64,000 nucleotides of DNA from Spongiivirga sp046524175 (GCF_046524175.1 NZ_JBEFZF010000005.1:324712-388711), one strand, 5' to 3'; shown: positions 33,643-42,657, numbered from the stretch's first letter. Notes: generated by a model not told the origin, from the letters alone. Program-made: numbers and translations.

Positions 33643-35892
33643 ATGAGCAAACAACTAAATGTAGCACTCATTGGGAATCCCAATACCGGAAAAACATCAG
33701 TTTTTAATTCACTTACTGGACTCAACCAAAAAGTAGGCAATTATCCCGGTATTACTGTTGAGAAAAAAGAAGGTGTTTGCAAGCTCGAAAGGGGTATAAA
33801 AGCACATATTTTAGACCTGCCTGGCACTTACAGTCTAAACGCTTCGTCTTTGGATGAAAATGTAGTGATTGAGTTATTGCTAAACAAAAATGACAAAGAC
33901 TTTCCCGATGTAGCCATTGTAGTTACTGATGTTGAAAACTTAAAAAGAAACCTACTTCTTTTCACCCAAATCAAAGATCTTAATATTCCGACCATTCTAG
34001 TCATTAATATGGCCGACAGAATGAAACGCAAGGGAATTAGTCTCAATATTAAACTACTGGAAGAGCAATTAAAAACAAAAATTGCACTAATAAGTACACG
34101 AAAAAGTCAAGGTATTGATGAGTTAAAAGAACTCATCATCTCCTATAAAAAATTAGATACCGCACCCTGCTTAAACACCTCAGAAATTGACTCGGAATAT
34201 TTTGAGGGTCTTCAAAAGGCTTTCCCGAATCAACAATTGTATAAGCTATGGTTAGTGATTACCCAAGATGTCAATTTTAATAATATTGATAGAAAGACAA
34301 TTGCCGATGCGACCGAATTTCAGACGAAATCGAAATCGCACTTAAAAAGGTTACAGCAAAAAGAAACAGTTAAGCGCTATCAGTTTATAAATAATGTGCT
34401 TAAACAGGGACAAAAAGTCGATCTTGAGTCGGCAACTGATATTCGTATAAGACTAGACCGTATTCTTACACACAAAGTTTGGGGGTATGTTATTTTCTTT
34501 GCTATTTTATTGACCATTTTTCAAGCGATTTTCAATTGGAGTACCGTCCCAATGGATTTTATTGATAATGCTTTTGCCTCATTAAGCGAATGGACCAAAA
34601 ACTCAATGCCTCCCGGAGTATTTACCGATCTGATTGCTGAAGGTATTATCCCCGGATTAGGGGGAATTGTGATTTTTATCCCGCAGATCGCATTTTTATT
34701 TCTCTTTTTATCAGTTTTAGAAGAGTCCGGATATATGAGTAGAGTGGTATTCTTAATGGATCGCGGAATGCGACGTTTCGGGCTTAGCGGAAAAAGCGTT
34801 GTACCACTAATTTCTGGAACCGCATGTGCCATACCTGCCGTTATGGCTACAAGAAATATTGAAAGTTGGAAAGAACGGCTAATCACCATTTTGGTAACGC
34901 CTTTTACCACATGTTCTGCACGATTACCTGTTTATGCTATCATCATTGCTCTTGTTATTCCTAACGATCAATACCTAGGATTGAGTGCTCAGGCACTAAC
35001 TTTAATGTTACTTTATTTAATAGGTTTTGCTGCGGCAATTCTTGCTTCTTACATTCTTAGTAAAACCTTAAAAATTAGAAGTAGGTCTTATTTCGTTATT
35101 GAAATGCCCAGCTACAAAGTCCCAATGTTTAAAAATGTACTAATTAATGTACTAGAAAAAACAAAATCGTTTGTATTCGGGGCGGGTAAAATTATTTTAG
35201 CGCTTTCCATTGTTCTTTGGGTTTTGGCATCAGTCGGCGTGAATGATTCCTTTAAAAATGCAGATCAAATCGTGACCGAGTCCATTTCGGAAAACGGTTT
35301 TAGCGAAATACAAAAAATATCAATAGACAATAAAGTAATAAGATTTAAAAGGCAGCTGCAAGAAGATGCGGCGAGCAACGACCAGACATTAACCGATGAA
35401 GAAATAAAGAGTGCCGTCGAGGAGCAACTCCCTATTTTTGGTCAGGAAATTGTCAATGATGAAATTGCAGCGTACAAACTTGAAAACTCTGTTCTTGGTG
35501 CCTTAGGAAAAACAATTGAACCAGCGATTAAGCCCTTAGGTTACGACTGGAAAATTGGTATTGCATTGGTAAGTTCATTCGCTGCACGAGAAGTCTTTAT
35601 TGGCTCACTCGCCACGATTTATAGCGTAGGTAGCGAAGGTGAAGATGAAGAAGGGAACACCATAACAACCAAAATGCGGTCAGAAGTGCATGCAGATTCG
35701 GGTAAAAAAGTATTTACCTTCGCCACGGGCATTTCATTACTATTGTTTTATGCATTTGCTATGCAATGTATGAGTACCCTAGCCATTGTAAAAAAAGAAA
35801 CGAACAGCTGGAAATGGCCGGTTCTACAACTTGTATCAATGAGCTTTATCGCATATATCGTATCGTTAATTGCTTATCAATTTTTAACATAA
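33643..35892 (+). CDS. feoB: Ferrous iron transporter FeoB
   Basis: 749 residues. The N-terminal G domain has GNPNTGKTS (11-19, G1), VGNYPGITVE (G2 region), DLPGTYS (G3) and NMADRMKRKG (G4). A helical GDI-like spacer follows, then the polytopic membrane part from about residue 275 with the two Gate motifs, including SGTACAIPAVMATR around the conserved Cys, and a second gate near the C-terminal VSSFAAREVFIG. It imports Fe2+ at the inner membrane with GTP hydrolysis. Full length, in an operon with feoA and two small downstream genes. Confidence 0.96.
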   Translation: MSKQLNVALIGNPNTGKTSVFNSLTGLNQKVGNYPGITVEKKEGVCKLERGIKAHILDLPGTYSLNASSLDENVVIELLLNKNDKDFPDVAIVVTDVENLKRNLLLFTQIKDLNIPTILVINMADRMKRKGISLNIKLLEEQLKTKIALISTRKSQGIDELKELIISYKKLDTAPCLNTSEIDSEYFEGLQKAFPNQQLYKLWLVITQDVNFNNIDRKTIADATEFQTKSKSHLKRLQQKETVKRYQFINNVLKQGQKVDLESATDIRIRLDRILTHKVWGYVIFFAILLTIFQAIFNWSTVPMDFIDNAFASLSEWTKNSMPPGVFTDLIAEGIIPGLGGIVIFIPQIAFLFLFLSVLEESGYMSRVVFLMDRGMRRFGLSGKSVVPLISGTACAIPAVMATRNIESWKERLITILVTPFTTCSARLPVYAIIIALVIPNDQYLGLSAQALTLMLLYLIGFAAAILASYILSKTLKIRSRSYFVIEMPSYKVPMFKNVLINVLEKTKSFVFGAGKIILALSIVLWVLASVGVNDSFKNADQIVTESISENGFSEIQKISIDNKVIRFKRQLQEDAASNDQTLTDEEIKSAVEEQLPIFGQEIVNDEIAAYKLENSVLGALGKTIEPAIKPLGYDWKIGIALVSSFAAREVFIGSLATIYSVGSEGEDEEGNTITTKMRSEVHADSGKKVFTFATGISLLLFYAFAMQCMSTLAIVKKETNSWKWPVLQLVSMSFIAYIVSLIAYQFLT

Positions 35893-35896
35893 CAGT

Positions 35897-36328
35897 ATGA
35901 AGAAATTGCTTCTAATAGTGCTATTCTTCGGGCTTCAATTTCTAAACGCTCAGTCTAATTTTGATGAAAAATTAGTTGGAGAACACATGATCTCTTTGCA
36001 ATGGATTTCATGGGACTACTTTGGTAAAGCAATGGTCACCAAAACAGAAAACCCCAACGAATACACCATAAACGGAGCACAAAAAAGTAAAGAAAACGCT
36101 GATTATTTAAAAATTGATGGGACACTTAAAGTTACCAGCTTAAATGAATTGGTTTTTACCGGAATAATAGAAACTTCAGTAAGTTTTATTAATGACGGTG
36201 AAGCTTGTAAGCGCAATGGCATTTTCAAATTCAAAGCAAAAGGCAAACGCAAATATTGGCGCCTAAACAATATCAATAATCCTTGTGATCAAGTCGCAGA
36301 TTATGTAGATATCTATTTTAAACAATAG
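35897..36328 (+). CDS. Exported protein of unknown function in the feo operon
   Basis: 143 residues with a signal peptide (LLLIVLFFGLQFLNAQ). The mature part has alternating short strands (EHMISLQWISWDYFGKAMV, EYTINGAQKS, LVFTGIIETSVSFINDG) and two cysteines (in GEACKRNG and NPCDQVAD) that may form a disulfide. I do not recognise a named family. It begins 5 bp after feoB and precedes the FeoB-associated Cys-rich gene, so an iron-related periplasmic role is possible (inference). Confidence 0.7.
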   Translation: MKKLLLIVLFFGLQFLNAQSNFDEKLVGEHMISLQWISWDYFGKAMVTKTENPNEYTINGAQKSKENADYLKIDGTLKVTSLNELVFTGIIETSVSFINDGEACKRNGIFKFKAKGKRKYWRLNNINNPCDQVADYVDIYFKQ

Positions 36329-36333
36329 TGCGC

Positions 36334-36341
36334 TATCTTTG
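36334..36341 (+). promoter_or_regulatory. -7 element for the FeoB-associated Cys-rich gene
   Basis: TATCTTTG, an exact TAnnTTTG, starts 5 bp after the stop of the exported protein gene and 48 bp before the ATG at 36382. It suggests the small gene can be transcribed apart from feoAB. Confidence 0.45.
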
Positions 36342-36381
36342 TAATAATCGACCAATAATAAAAATAGCAAATATTGCATTT

Positions 36382-36528
36382 ATGAAACTCGATCTTCAAA
36401 CCATTTTAGTGCTAATCACCTTCATTGGTGCGATCGTTTTTCTAGTGAATAAATTCTTCCCAAGACGCATTGGTTCCCGAAAAAATGCTAAAAAAAATGG
36501 TTGTGGAGACGACTGTGGTTGCAATTAA
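36382..36528 (+). CDS. FeoB-associated Cys-rich membrane protein
   Basis: 48 residues: one membrane helix (LQTILVLITFIGAIVFLVNKFF), a basic stretch and a C-terminal cysteine cluster GCGDDCGCN. This is the layout of the small FeoB-associated Cys-rich family found beside feoB in many bacteria, possibly a metal-binding helper. The start is the ATG at 36382; upstream in-frame sequence is not family-like and overlaps the previous stop. Confidence 0.8.
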   Translation: MKLDLQTILVLITFIGAIVFLVNKFFPRRIGSRKNAKKNGCGDDCGCN

Positions 36529-36635
36529 GATTGGTATTCTAAACTAAACCCCTTATCTTTATTAACTTACGATAATTCATTTTGATGTTTTCTATTCAAA
36601 ATTGAATTCTAATACCAACCACAACACTAACAGCT

Positions 36636-37103
36636 ATGGGGATTAAAAGTTTTAGAGGCGCGCAAGCCGAGCAAAAAAAAGAATATGATGCTCCCATTTT
36701 AGTATCAGATTACATGACCAAGGTAGAAGATTTAATACTTTTTAAACCCGATCAATCGGTTTTGGAAGTAATGGAGGTGCTAATTAAAAAACGAATTTCT
36801 GGAGGACCCGTCGTTGATAATACTGGGAAGTTGGTCGGCATGATTTCTGAAGGTGATTGTATGAAACAGGTATCGGAAAGTCGTTACTTTAATATGCCCA
36901 TGGGAGATCAAACGGTAGAAAAATATATGTACACCAATGTAGAAACTATTGAGTGGGATAAAAATATATTTGACACCGCAAAGCAGTTTTACGACTCAAA
37001 AAGACGGCGCTTCCCCATTATGCAAAATGGAAAGCTAGTTGGACAGATTAGCCGAAAAGACATTCTAAAAGGTGCTTTAAAGTTAAGCGGTCAAAGCTGG
37101 TAG
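36636..37103 (+). CDS. Protein with two CBS domains
   Basis: 155 residues comprising a CBS pair: residues of about 24-80 (VSDYMTKVEDLILFKPDQSV ... GGPVVDNTGKLVGMISEGD) and 88-150 (MYTNVETIEWDKNIFDTAKQF ... RRFPIMQNGKLVGQISRKD). CBS pairs usually bind adenine nucleotides and regulate a partner; here there is no attached catalytic domain. Monocistronic or loosely attached to the feo region. Partner unknown. Confidence 0.88.
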   Translation: MGIKSFRGAQAEQKKEYDAPILVSDYMTKVEDLILFKPDQSVLEVMEVLIKKRISGGPVVDNTGKLVGMISEGDCMKQVSESRYFNMPMGDQTVEKYMYTNVETIEWDKNIFDTAKQFYDSKRRRFPIMQNGKLVGQISRKDILKGALKLSGQSW

Positions 37104-37114
37104 CCTTTAGTTGT

Positions 37115-37142
37115 CAGTAATCAGTCTTCAGTCGACAGCATC
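37115..37142. repeat. Four imperfect heptamers (CAGTnnn)
   Basis: cagtaat, cagtctt, cagtcga, cagcatc follow one another in 7-bp register between the CBS gene stop and the convergent hydrolase stop. Short and degenerate, resembling heptad repeats seen in other flavobacterial intergenic gaps. Confidence 0.4.
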
Positions 37143-38027
37143 TTAATCTGTATGAGTGCCAACTTCTTTTAGTTCGGTAAATATCTCTTGAGCATATTTG
37201 AATATTAATAAATGTCCTTCTTCAGGATATTTCCTTAGATTGGCATTACTAAAGCTATTCGCCATTAATTCTGCCCATCTAAAAGGTACATTAGTATCTT
37301 TTTCTCCTTGCCAAAATGTAATCGGCGCTTGAATTTCATCCAATTCAAACTCCCAATCTTGGACTAGTACATTGCAAATCTCATAGGCTATGCCTTTACT
37401 GCCGTTTCTAAAAGCCTCTTTAAACGTGCTTTCAATAACTTGTCTTACAGATTCATTTTTCGGGATTCTTTGATCAGGTTCGCTCATGATATTCAAAAAG
37501 CCTTGAAGCACTTTTTTGGGCTTATGAACTATTTTTTTAGCCTGAAGCTTAAGTAAGAATTTTACAAAAAAAGGAAGTGATTTAGCGAGGTTAAGTATCT
37601 GTAGAACTTTGTTTGATAGGTGTTTTTTACTTTCATTATTGAAAGGTGCAAATCCGCTAATTACGGAGGTTTTATAGACGCTTTCTGGAAATAAATATGC
37701 AATACCTAAAGCAAAAGGAGCACCTGCCGACATTCCTGCGACAGAGAACCTATTAATTTTCAGATGGTCTACTAATTGTTTAATATCGTTTCCAAATTCT
37801 AGAATAGAGCCATTAGGATTAAAATCTGAAATTCCATGACCGGGTCTATCGACTATAATTATTCGTAAATCGTTCTTCAAGGCGAATGACATGTCATAAT
37901 GCATTTCCAATCTTGAACTTTGCGAACCATGACAATAAATAATAGGAAAACCACCTCGCTTACCATATTCAGCAAAACCCAGTTTTCTTTCGTCTTTTAA
38001 AATTAAAAACTGATCTCTCTTACTCAT
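37143..38027 (-). CDS. Alpha/beta hydrolase
   Basis: 294 residues, cytoplasmic. IIYCHGSQSSRLE is the oxyanion-hole HG motif, GMSAGAPFALG the nucleophile elbow (Ser), and EEGHLLIF carries the catalytic His; the acid is probably the Asp in WQGEKDTNVP. A helical cap lies between about 130 and 200. Substrate unknown. It is the last gene of an all-minus run (37.1-44.8 kb) of hydrolases. Confidence 0.85.
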   Translation of the reverse strand: MSKRDQFLILKDERKLGFAEYGKRGGFPIIYCHGSQSSRLEMHYDMSFALKNDLRIIIVDRPGHGISDFNPNGSILEFGNDIKQLVDHLKINRFSVAGMSAGAPFALGIAYLFPESVYKTSVISGFAPFNNESKKHLSNKVLQILNLAKSLPFFVKFLLKLQAKKIVHKPKKVLQGFLNIMSEPDQRIPKNESVRQVIESTFKEAFRNGSKGIAYEICNVLVQDWEFELDEIQAPITFWQGEKDTNVPFRWAELMANSFSNANLRKYPEEGHLLIFKYAQEIFTELKEVGTHTD

Positions 38028-38051
38028 TTATGAACTAGGGCTTGCGTTAAT

Positions 38052-39449
38052 TTATTCCTGCAATAAAAAATTTGAAATCTTTCTTGTAATCGACAATACT
38101 GTCAAATCTTGTGTATTACTAAATACAATAATGGTAATTCCCTTTTGGGGATACATCCATAAATCTGTAGCAAATAGATCACTCCCGCCACTATGACGCA
38201 CTAGCTTATTTTCGGTATCATTATTTTCAATCCACCAACCATATCCGTAGGTCTCGTTTCCGCCGCTGTATTCAAAATGAGGATAGAGATAGGTAGCCGT
38301 TGTGGCTTCATCAAAAACAGTGTTCTCTCGTATTGCTTTGCTCCAAAGCAGCATATCATTGGCACTTGCTAAAATACCTCCATTTCCTTTAAGATTAAGA
38401 TATGGTCCTTTATCACTCCAATTTTCTTCGTTTGGTTTTTTGGCCTGCTGGCCTTCAAAAAAACCATTGGCAACATCATCTTTTTTCCATTTTGGAATGA
38501 CATAACCGGTGTGATACATTTTTGAAGGTTTAAAAATGTATTCATTTAAAAAGCTTTCATATTCCATACCGCTAACCTTTTCAATGATTAAGGCAAGTAA
38601 ACTATATCCAATATTAGAATAGTTAAATTCTTTACCAACTGTACTTATCAATCTACTTCGAAATACACGACGTAGGAACTTTTCTTCTGTAATTGTATCA
38701 TAATCATCGCCTATTCCAATTGCCAATCCGGAGGAATGTGTTAGCAGTTGATGTATGGTGATGTCTTTTTTGTCTTTTGGAACATCATCAAAGTATTTTG
38801 ATAGTTTATCGGTAACAGTAAGTTTATTTTGCGTCGATAGTTTTAGAATGCCTGCTGCCGTAAACTGTTTTGTAATAGAACAAATATCAAAAACGGTATT
38901 AAGGTCATTAAGTCCATTTTCTTGGTTATTCTTTTTACCATAGGCTTTGTTGAAAATAATACTGTCATTTTGGGCGACTAAAACCACTCCTCTAAAATCT
39001 CTTTCAGTAAGTTTATCATCAATCGTTGCTAGATCATCAATTTTAATAGTTGCCTTTTCTTTACGAACCGCTGTTACGTTTCCCTGCGGTTGTATTAGAA
39101 CTAATTCATTAAAAATCCCATTTTTCTTGTTCCTGAACTCTACTTTAAATTCTGGTTCTGCTCTAAAAGCAAATTTATGTTCTCCTGTGATCATCAATTC
39201 ACTTTCTTGATCCCCCGACACAAACAAATAAAGCTTTCTGTTATTTTCTTCTTCTTTGGTATAAATCATTATGGAAATTCCTACTGCTTCATATATATAC
39301 TCGCCGACATATTGTTTTAAGATATTTTCTGTATTTAAAGCGAAAGTTTTTGATTTACTGTTAGTACAACTAAAACTCGTCAATGAGAATGACATCATTA
39401 GAAGTATTAAGATTGCTTTTGTTTTTTTGATTTTATTTAGCATTTTCAT
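38052..39449 (-). CDS. Serine hydrolase (class C beta-lactamase-like) with an N-terminal accessory domain
   Basis: 465 residues; lipobox TSFSC (Cys28). Residues of about 42-135 form a DUF3471-like beta domain (ILKQYVGEYIYEAVGIS ... PQGNVTAVRK). The beta-lactamase/transpeptidase-like domain follows: Ser191-x-x-Lys194 (SITK), Tyr277-Ser-Asn279 and the C-terminal RHSGGSD in place of KTG. Such enzymes are esterases, D-aminopeptidases or peptidases more often than true lactamases. The catalytic part is a close paralog of the gene at 40893, which lacks the accessory domain. The accessory domain is homologous to the C-terminus of the protease encoded 5 bp upstream. Confidence 0.85.
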   Translation of the reverse strand: MKMLNKIKKTKAILILLMMSFSLTSFSCTNSKSKTFALNTENILKQYVGEYIYEAVGISIMIYTKEEENNRKLYLFVSGDQESELMITGEHKFAFRAEPEFKVEFRNKKNGIFNELVLIQPQGNVTAVRKEKATIKIDDLATIDDKLTERDFRGVVLVAQNDSIIFNKAYGKKNNQENGLNDLNTVFDICSITKQFTAAGILKLSTQNKLTVTDKLSKYFDDVPKDKKDITIHQLLTHSSGLAIGIGDDYDTITEEKFLRRVFRSRLISTVGKEFNYSNIGYSLLALIIEKVSGMEYESFLNEYIFKPSKMYHTGYVIPKWKKDDVANGFFEGQQAKKPNEENWSDKGPYLNLKGNGGILASANDMLLWSKAIRENTVFDEATTATYLYPHFEYSGGNETYGYGWWIENNDTENKLVRHSGGSDLFATDLWMYPQKGITIIVFSNTQDLTVLSITRKISNFLLQE

Positions 39450-39454
39450 CTTTT

Positions 39455-40621
39455 TTATTTGCGAATCGCTGTATATGTCCCTTCAGGTTGAGTTGCAATT
39501 AATTCTTTAAAAACACCATTTTTTAGATTCTTGAATTCTACTTTATATTCATTTGATAGTTTAAAAGTAAATTGGTGTTTTGCTGTTGGGACCAATTCAT
39601 AGGGTTGTTGGTCAGCCACGAATAGATACAGTTTTGTTCCATTCTCTTCAGTATAGATCTTTATGGTCGTTTCTTTTAATTTATAATCCCCTACGTATTG
39701 ATTTAATGCATTTGGATTTATATCGATGGCTTTGGGTCTGTCATCAATGGCGTTTGCTTTTGGCTCTACCCTTAACATCGGCTCTGACTTAGAGTCCGTT
39801 CCGGACATTTCTTCTTGAATCCACTTTATAAAGTGCGACACTCTAGCGTAATTTTCTACAACACCATATAAACCTTCCGGACCATCCTTGGTGTCTTGCC
39901 ATGAGCTAATTCCGGCTAGATATACCGTATCGTCCTTTACAATAAAGGCTGGCCCTCCGCTATCTCCTGGACCACTAATACCTTCATATTCGGTTAGATA
40001 TTTTGATTTGGTATCAGGATGATCAAAGGTCCATGTTAGCCATTTGCCTTTAGCGGTTTCAATCCTATTGGTGGCGCCTCTTTGCTTTCCATCATTCCCT
40101 TTTACTCCAGTTAAGCCAGTACCTATATCTCCTTTTCCTACCATATAAATCAGTTTATCCACTTCGTCTTCATCGACATATAATTTTGCTTGCAACGCAC
40201 CAATGGGTTTTGTCTTTAGATGTACTAATGCGATATCATTTAATGGTGTCATATCGTTATAATTGGAAGGGTTTTTTTGGATATCATCCCATTCCTTATA
40301 CATGATGACCTTATCTACTTCAATTTCTTCATTGTTTACAATAACAAAGTGCTTCAGTCCATTATTAAATTTTTCAGCAATTCCGATTGCGCAATGTGCG
40401 GCGGTGATTGCCCATTGATCTGCGATGATGGTGCCCTCACAATCGGGTAGATTTAAATGACACATATATTTTTCGAAGCGCTCAGCAAGCTTTATGAACT
40501 CGGCTTCATCTTTATCATGTCTGATGATCATCGGATCTTGTTTACTATTTGTTATATAGCTGAAACTTGCTAAAATTAATGACAGCAATAGCATTACAAT
40601 GATTGCGTTTATTTTTTTCAT
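39455..40621 (-). CDS. Exported trypsin-like serine protease with C-terminal accessory domain
   Basis: 388 residues with an N-terminal hydrophobic signal (residues 5-22). The full triad is visible: His76 in ITAAHC, Asp129 in LNDIALVHL and Ser221 in GPGDSGGPAF. Cys54/Cys61 and nearby cysteines may form disulfides. After a linker rich in Asp, Pro and Lys, residues of about 305-388 form the same beta domain that begins the next gene (LNQYVGDYKLKETTIKIY ... PEGTYTAIRK). Trypsin-type proteases are fairly uncommon in flavobacteria, which suggests acquisition. Followed after 5 bp by the serine hydrolase gene. Confidence 0.88.
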   Translation of the reverse strand: MKKINAIIVMLLLSLILASFSYITNSKQDPMIIRHDKDEAEFIKLAERFEKYMCHLNLPDCEGTIIADQWAITAAHCAIGIAEKFNNGLKHFVIVNNEEIEVDKVIMYKEWDDIQKNPSNYNDMTPLNDIALVHLKTKPIGALQAKLYVDEDEVDKLIYMVGKGDIGTGLTGVKGNDGKQRGATNRIETAKGKWLTWTFDHPDTKSKYLTEYEGISGPGDSGGPAFIVKDDTVYLAGISSWQDTKDGPEGLYGVVENYARVSHFIKWIQEEMSGTDSKSEPMLRVEPKANAIDDRPKAIDINPNALNQYVGDYKLKETTIKIYTEENGTKLYLFVADQQPYELVPTAKHQFTFKLSNEYKVEFKNLKNGVFKELIATQPEGTYTAIRK

Positions 40622-40678
40622 TTTATTTTAAAATTTTTAGTTATGCTTTTATTAGTCTATGTAAATATTGTTGTAACA

Positions 40679-40874
40679 TGAGTTCGATTAATAAAACATG
40701 ATGTCAGGTCGAGTGATTTTTTGCAAGTAAGATTCAATCGAAATTGTAAAAAATTGTATCGAGACCGAGGTTGGGAAGAGAACGTAGTCTTTCTCGATAC
40801 ATTTTTTCTATCGTGCCTCAGAAAAAACACTCGAAATGACAACTTTCAATGCTAATTCACAATAATCGAACTCA
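40679..40874. repeat. ~196-bp nested inverted-repeat element
   Basis: Three nested arm pairs share one centre. The outermost tgagttcgatta (40679-40690) matches taatcgaactca (40863-40874) perfectly over 12 bp. The middle pair tgtcaggtcgagtg (from 40702) faces cactcgaaatgaca (to 40841), with T/A runs inside. The inner ttgtatcgaga (40754-40764) faces tctcgataca (40792-40801). It has no coding capacity and fills the gap between the protease and the second serine hydrolase. It resembles flavobacterial intergenic palindromes of the TGTCA-TCGAGTG type and could be a MITE. Confidence 0.75.
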
Positions 40875-40892
40875 GGTTTGTACATATTACTT

Positions 40893-41972
40893 TTACTCCG
40901 TTAATAAAAAATTTGATATCTCTGGTGCAATTGTGTAAACAGATTCCTTAAGTTCATTACTGAGTACGATTATTGTAATTCCCTTGTTTGGGTAGATCCA
41001 CATATCAGATGCAAAAAATTCAGTCGTACCTCCATGTACCACTAACTTATTCTCTGAATCATTATTTTCAATACCCCAGCCATATCCATAGCTTTCATAT
41101 AAACCTGTAGGTTGAAAATGCGGAAAAAGATATTTAGAGGTAGTTGCTTCATCTAGTACGGTATTATTCATTATTGATTGGCTCCAGAGTAATAAATCAT
41201 TCGCTCGTGTTAGAATCCCTCCATTTCCTTTAAGATTGAGATACGGACCATTGTCACTCCAATTCTCTTCATTTGGCTTATCATTTTCAACACCATTCAA
41301 ATAACCATTGGCCACTTCATTTTGTTGCCAATCTGGAATTATATAACCAGTATGGTACATGTTTGAAGGTTCAAAAATCTCTAGATTTAAAAAGCTTTCA
41401 TAATCCATTCCACTAGCTTTTTCAATTATTAAACCAAGTAAGCTATAGCCTACATTAGAATAATTAAATCTTTCTCCAACGGGACCAATTAATTCGCTAT
41501 CAAATACTTGATCTAAAAACGCTTCCTCGGTAATGGTTTCATAATCTCCACCGATTCCACCTACTAAACCAGAAGAATGTGTGAGCAACTGATGAATGGT
41601 TATATTTTTTTTGTCGTTAGGAACAGCATCAAAGTATTTTGATAAATTATCATTAACTGAGAGCTCATTTTGCATCTCTAATTTTAAAATCCCAGCCGCA
41701 GTAAATTGTTTAGTAATAGAGCCCATATCAAAAACAGTATTGATATCATTCAATCCATTTTCTTGATTATTTTTTCTTCCATATGCTTTATTAAATAAGA
41801 TATCGTCATTTTGAGTTACTAAAACAACACCTGAAAAATCTCTCGCCAAAAGTTCTTTATCAAGAGAAGAAAAATCATCAATTATTACCCCATCATCACT
41901 ATTAGTACAACTAAAATTCATTAATGAAAATGACATTATTAGAAGTAATAAGATCGTATCTGTTTTTTTCAT
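40893..41972 (-). CDS. Serine hydrolase (class C beta-lactamase-like), lipoprotein
   Basis: 359 residues from the ATG ending at 41972, where a clear lipoprotein signal begins (lipobox MNFSC, Cys22); a longer in-frame reading to 42077 would overlap the next gene and bury the signal. Ser85-x-x-Lys88 (SITK), YSNVGYS and a C-terminal VVHGGTTEFF motif mark the catalytic domain. It is a close paralog of residues 140-465 of the enzyme encoded at 38052, without the accessory domain. The third motif is HGG here and HSGG there, so specificity may differ. Confidence 0.85.
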   Translation of the reverse strand: MKKTDTILLLLIMSFSLMNFSCTNSDDGVIIDDFSSLDKELLARDFSGVVLVTQNDDILFNKAYGRKNNQENGLNDINTVFDMGSITKQFTAAGILKLEMQNELSVNDNLSKYFDAVPNDKKNITIHQLLTHSSGLVGGIGGDYETITEEAFLDQVFDSELIGPVGERFNYSNVGYSLLGLIIEKASGMDYESFLNLEIFEPSNMYHTGYIIPDWQQNEVANGYLNGVENDKPNEENWSDNGPYLNLKGNGGILTRANDLLLWSQSIMNNTVLDEATTSKYLFPHFQPTGLYESYGYGWGIENNDSENKLVVHGGTTEFFASDMWIYPNKGITIIVLSNELKESVYTIAPEISNFLLTE

Positions 41973-42060
41973 GATTTTATATTGTTTAATTGATTGTGAT
42001 CGAAATAAAAGTTTAAATAAAACCCAAGTGAATTCACCTGGGTAGCTATAAAATTCAATT

Positions 42061-42621
42061 TTAGAAGAAATAGCCAACAGATAGTTGAATTACTCCATTT
42101 CTGTTTTTATCCGTGACACCCTCTACATCATTAATGTTAGTTAGTCCAAGATTATATCTTGCGCTAAAATTGAGTCCGTTATCAAGTTTGTAGCCGACAC
42201 CTAAACCGACACCAAAATCCGTAGGTTTTAAAAAATCTTTATAATCCACACTACCTCCTTTAGTAGAGAGCAAATAACCAATTTGAGGTCCAGCTTCTAA
42301 ACTCAATTGTTTTGTAACATAGTACTTGCCTATCAAAGGAAGATTTAGATAGTTTAAACTAATACTGCCTTCGGATGCAATATTTAGATCAGACCCCTGT
42401 CCAGAATAGATTAATTCGGGTTGAAAAGAGAATTTATCTGAAATCTTAAATTCTGCCATAATGCCAAAATGGAAATCTGTATTGGGAGTAATGTCATCTG
42501 TATCGTCTCCAGTAATAAATGCAAAGTTTAGCCCTGCTTTTGTGCCAAGTTTAATGTCTTGTGCATTGATGTTTGTAAATCCTATAGCCGCAATTACGAT
42601 TGCTAATACTAATTTTTTCAT
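42061..42621 (-). CDS. Small outer-membrane beta-barrel protein
   Basis: 186 residues. A signal peptide (to INAQ) is followed by amphipathic strands (IKLGTKAGLNFAFITGDD, FHFGIMAEFKISDKFSFQPELIYSGQG, NGLNFSARYNLGLTNI) ending in QLSVGYFF with a terminal Phe, the mark of a BAM-assembled barrel. It fits the 'porin family / outer membrane beta-barrel' domain common in Bacteroidota (8 strands). Ligand and function unknown. Confidence 0.82.
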   Translation of the reverse strand: MKKLVLAIVIAAIGFTNINAQDIKLGTKAGLNFAFITGDDTDDITPNTDFHFGIMAEFKISDKFSFQPELIYSGQGSDLNIASEGSISLNYLNLPLIGKYYVTKQLSLEAGPQIGYLLSTKGGSVDYKDFLKPTDFGVGLGVGYKLDNGLNFSARYNLGLTNINDVEGVTDKNRNGVIQLSVGYFF

Positions 42622-42657
42622 ATTTTTTATGTTTTTTGATTATGGTGTTGTTAACTA

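Noticed and set aside
38052..41972. True beta-lactamases (antibiotic resistance)
   Set aside because: The SxxK and YxN motifs are shared with many esterases and peptidases; the KTG motif is replaced by HSGG or HGG and nothing else points to lactam hydrolysis.
42061..42077. Longer version of the serine hydrolase starting at 42077
   Set aside because: It would overlap the beta-barrel gene and put 35 non-family residues before a clear lipoprotein signal; the ATG ending at 41972 is better.
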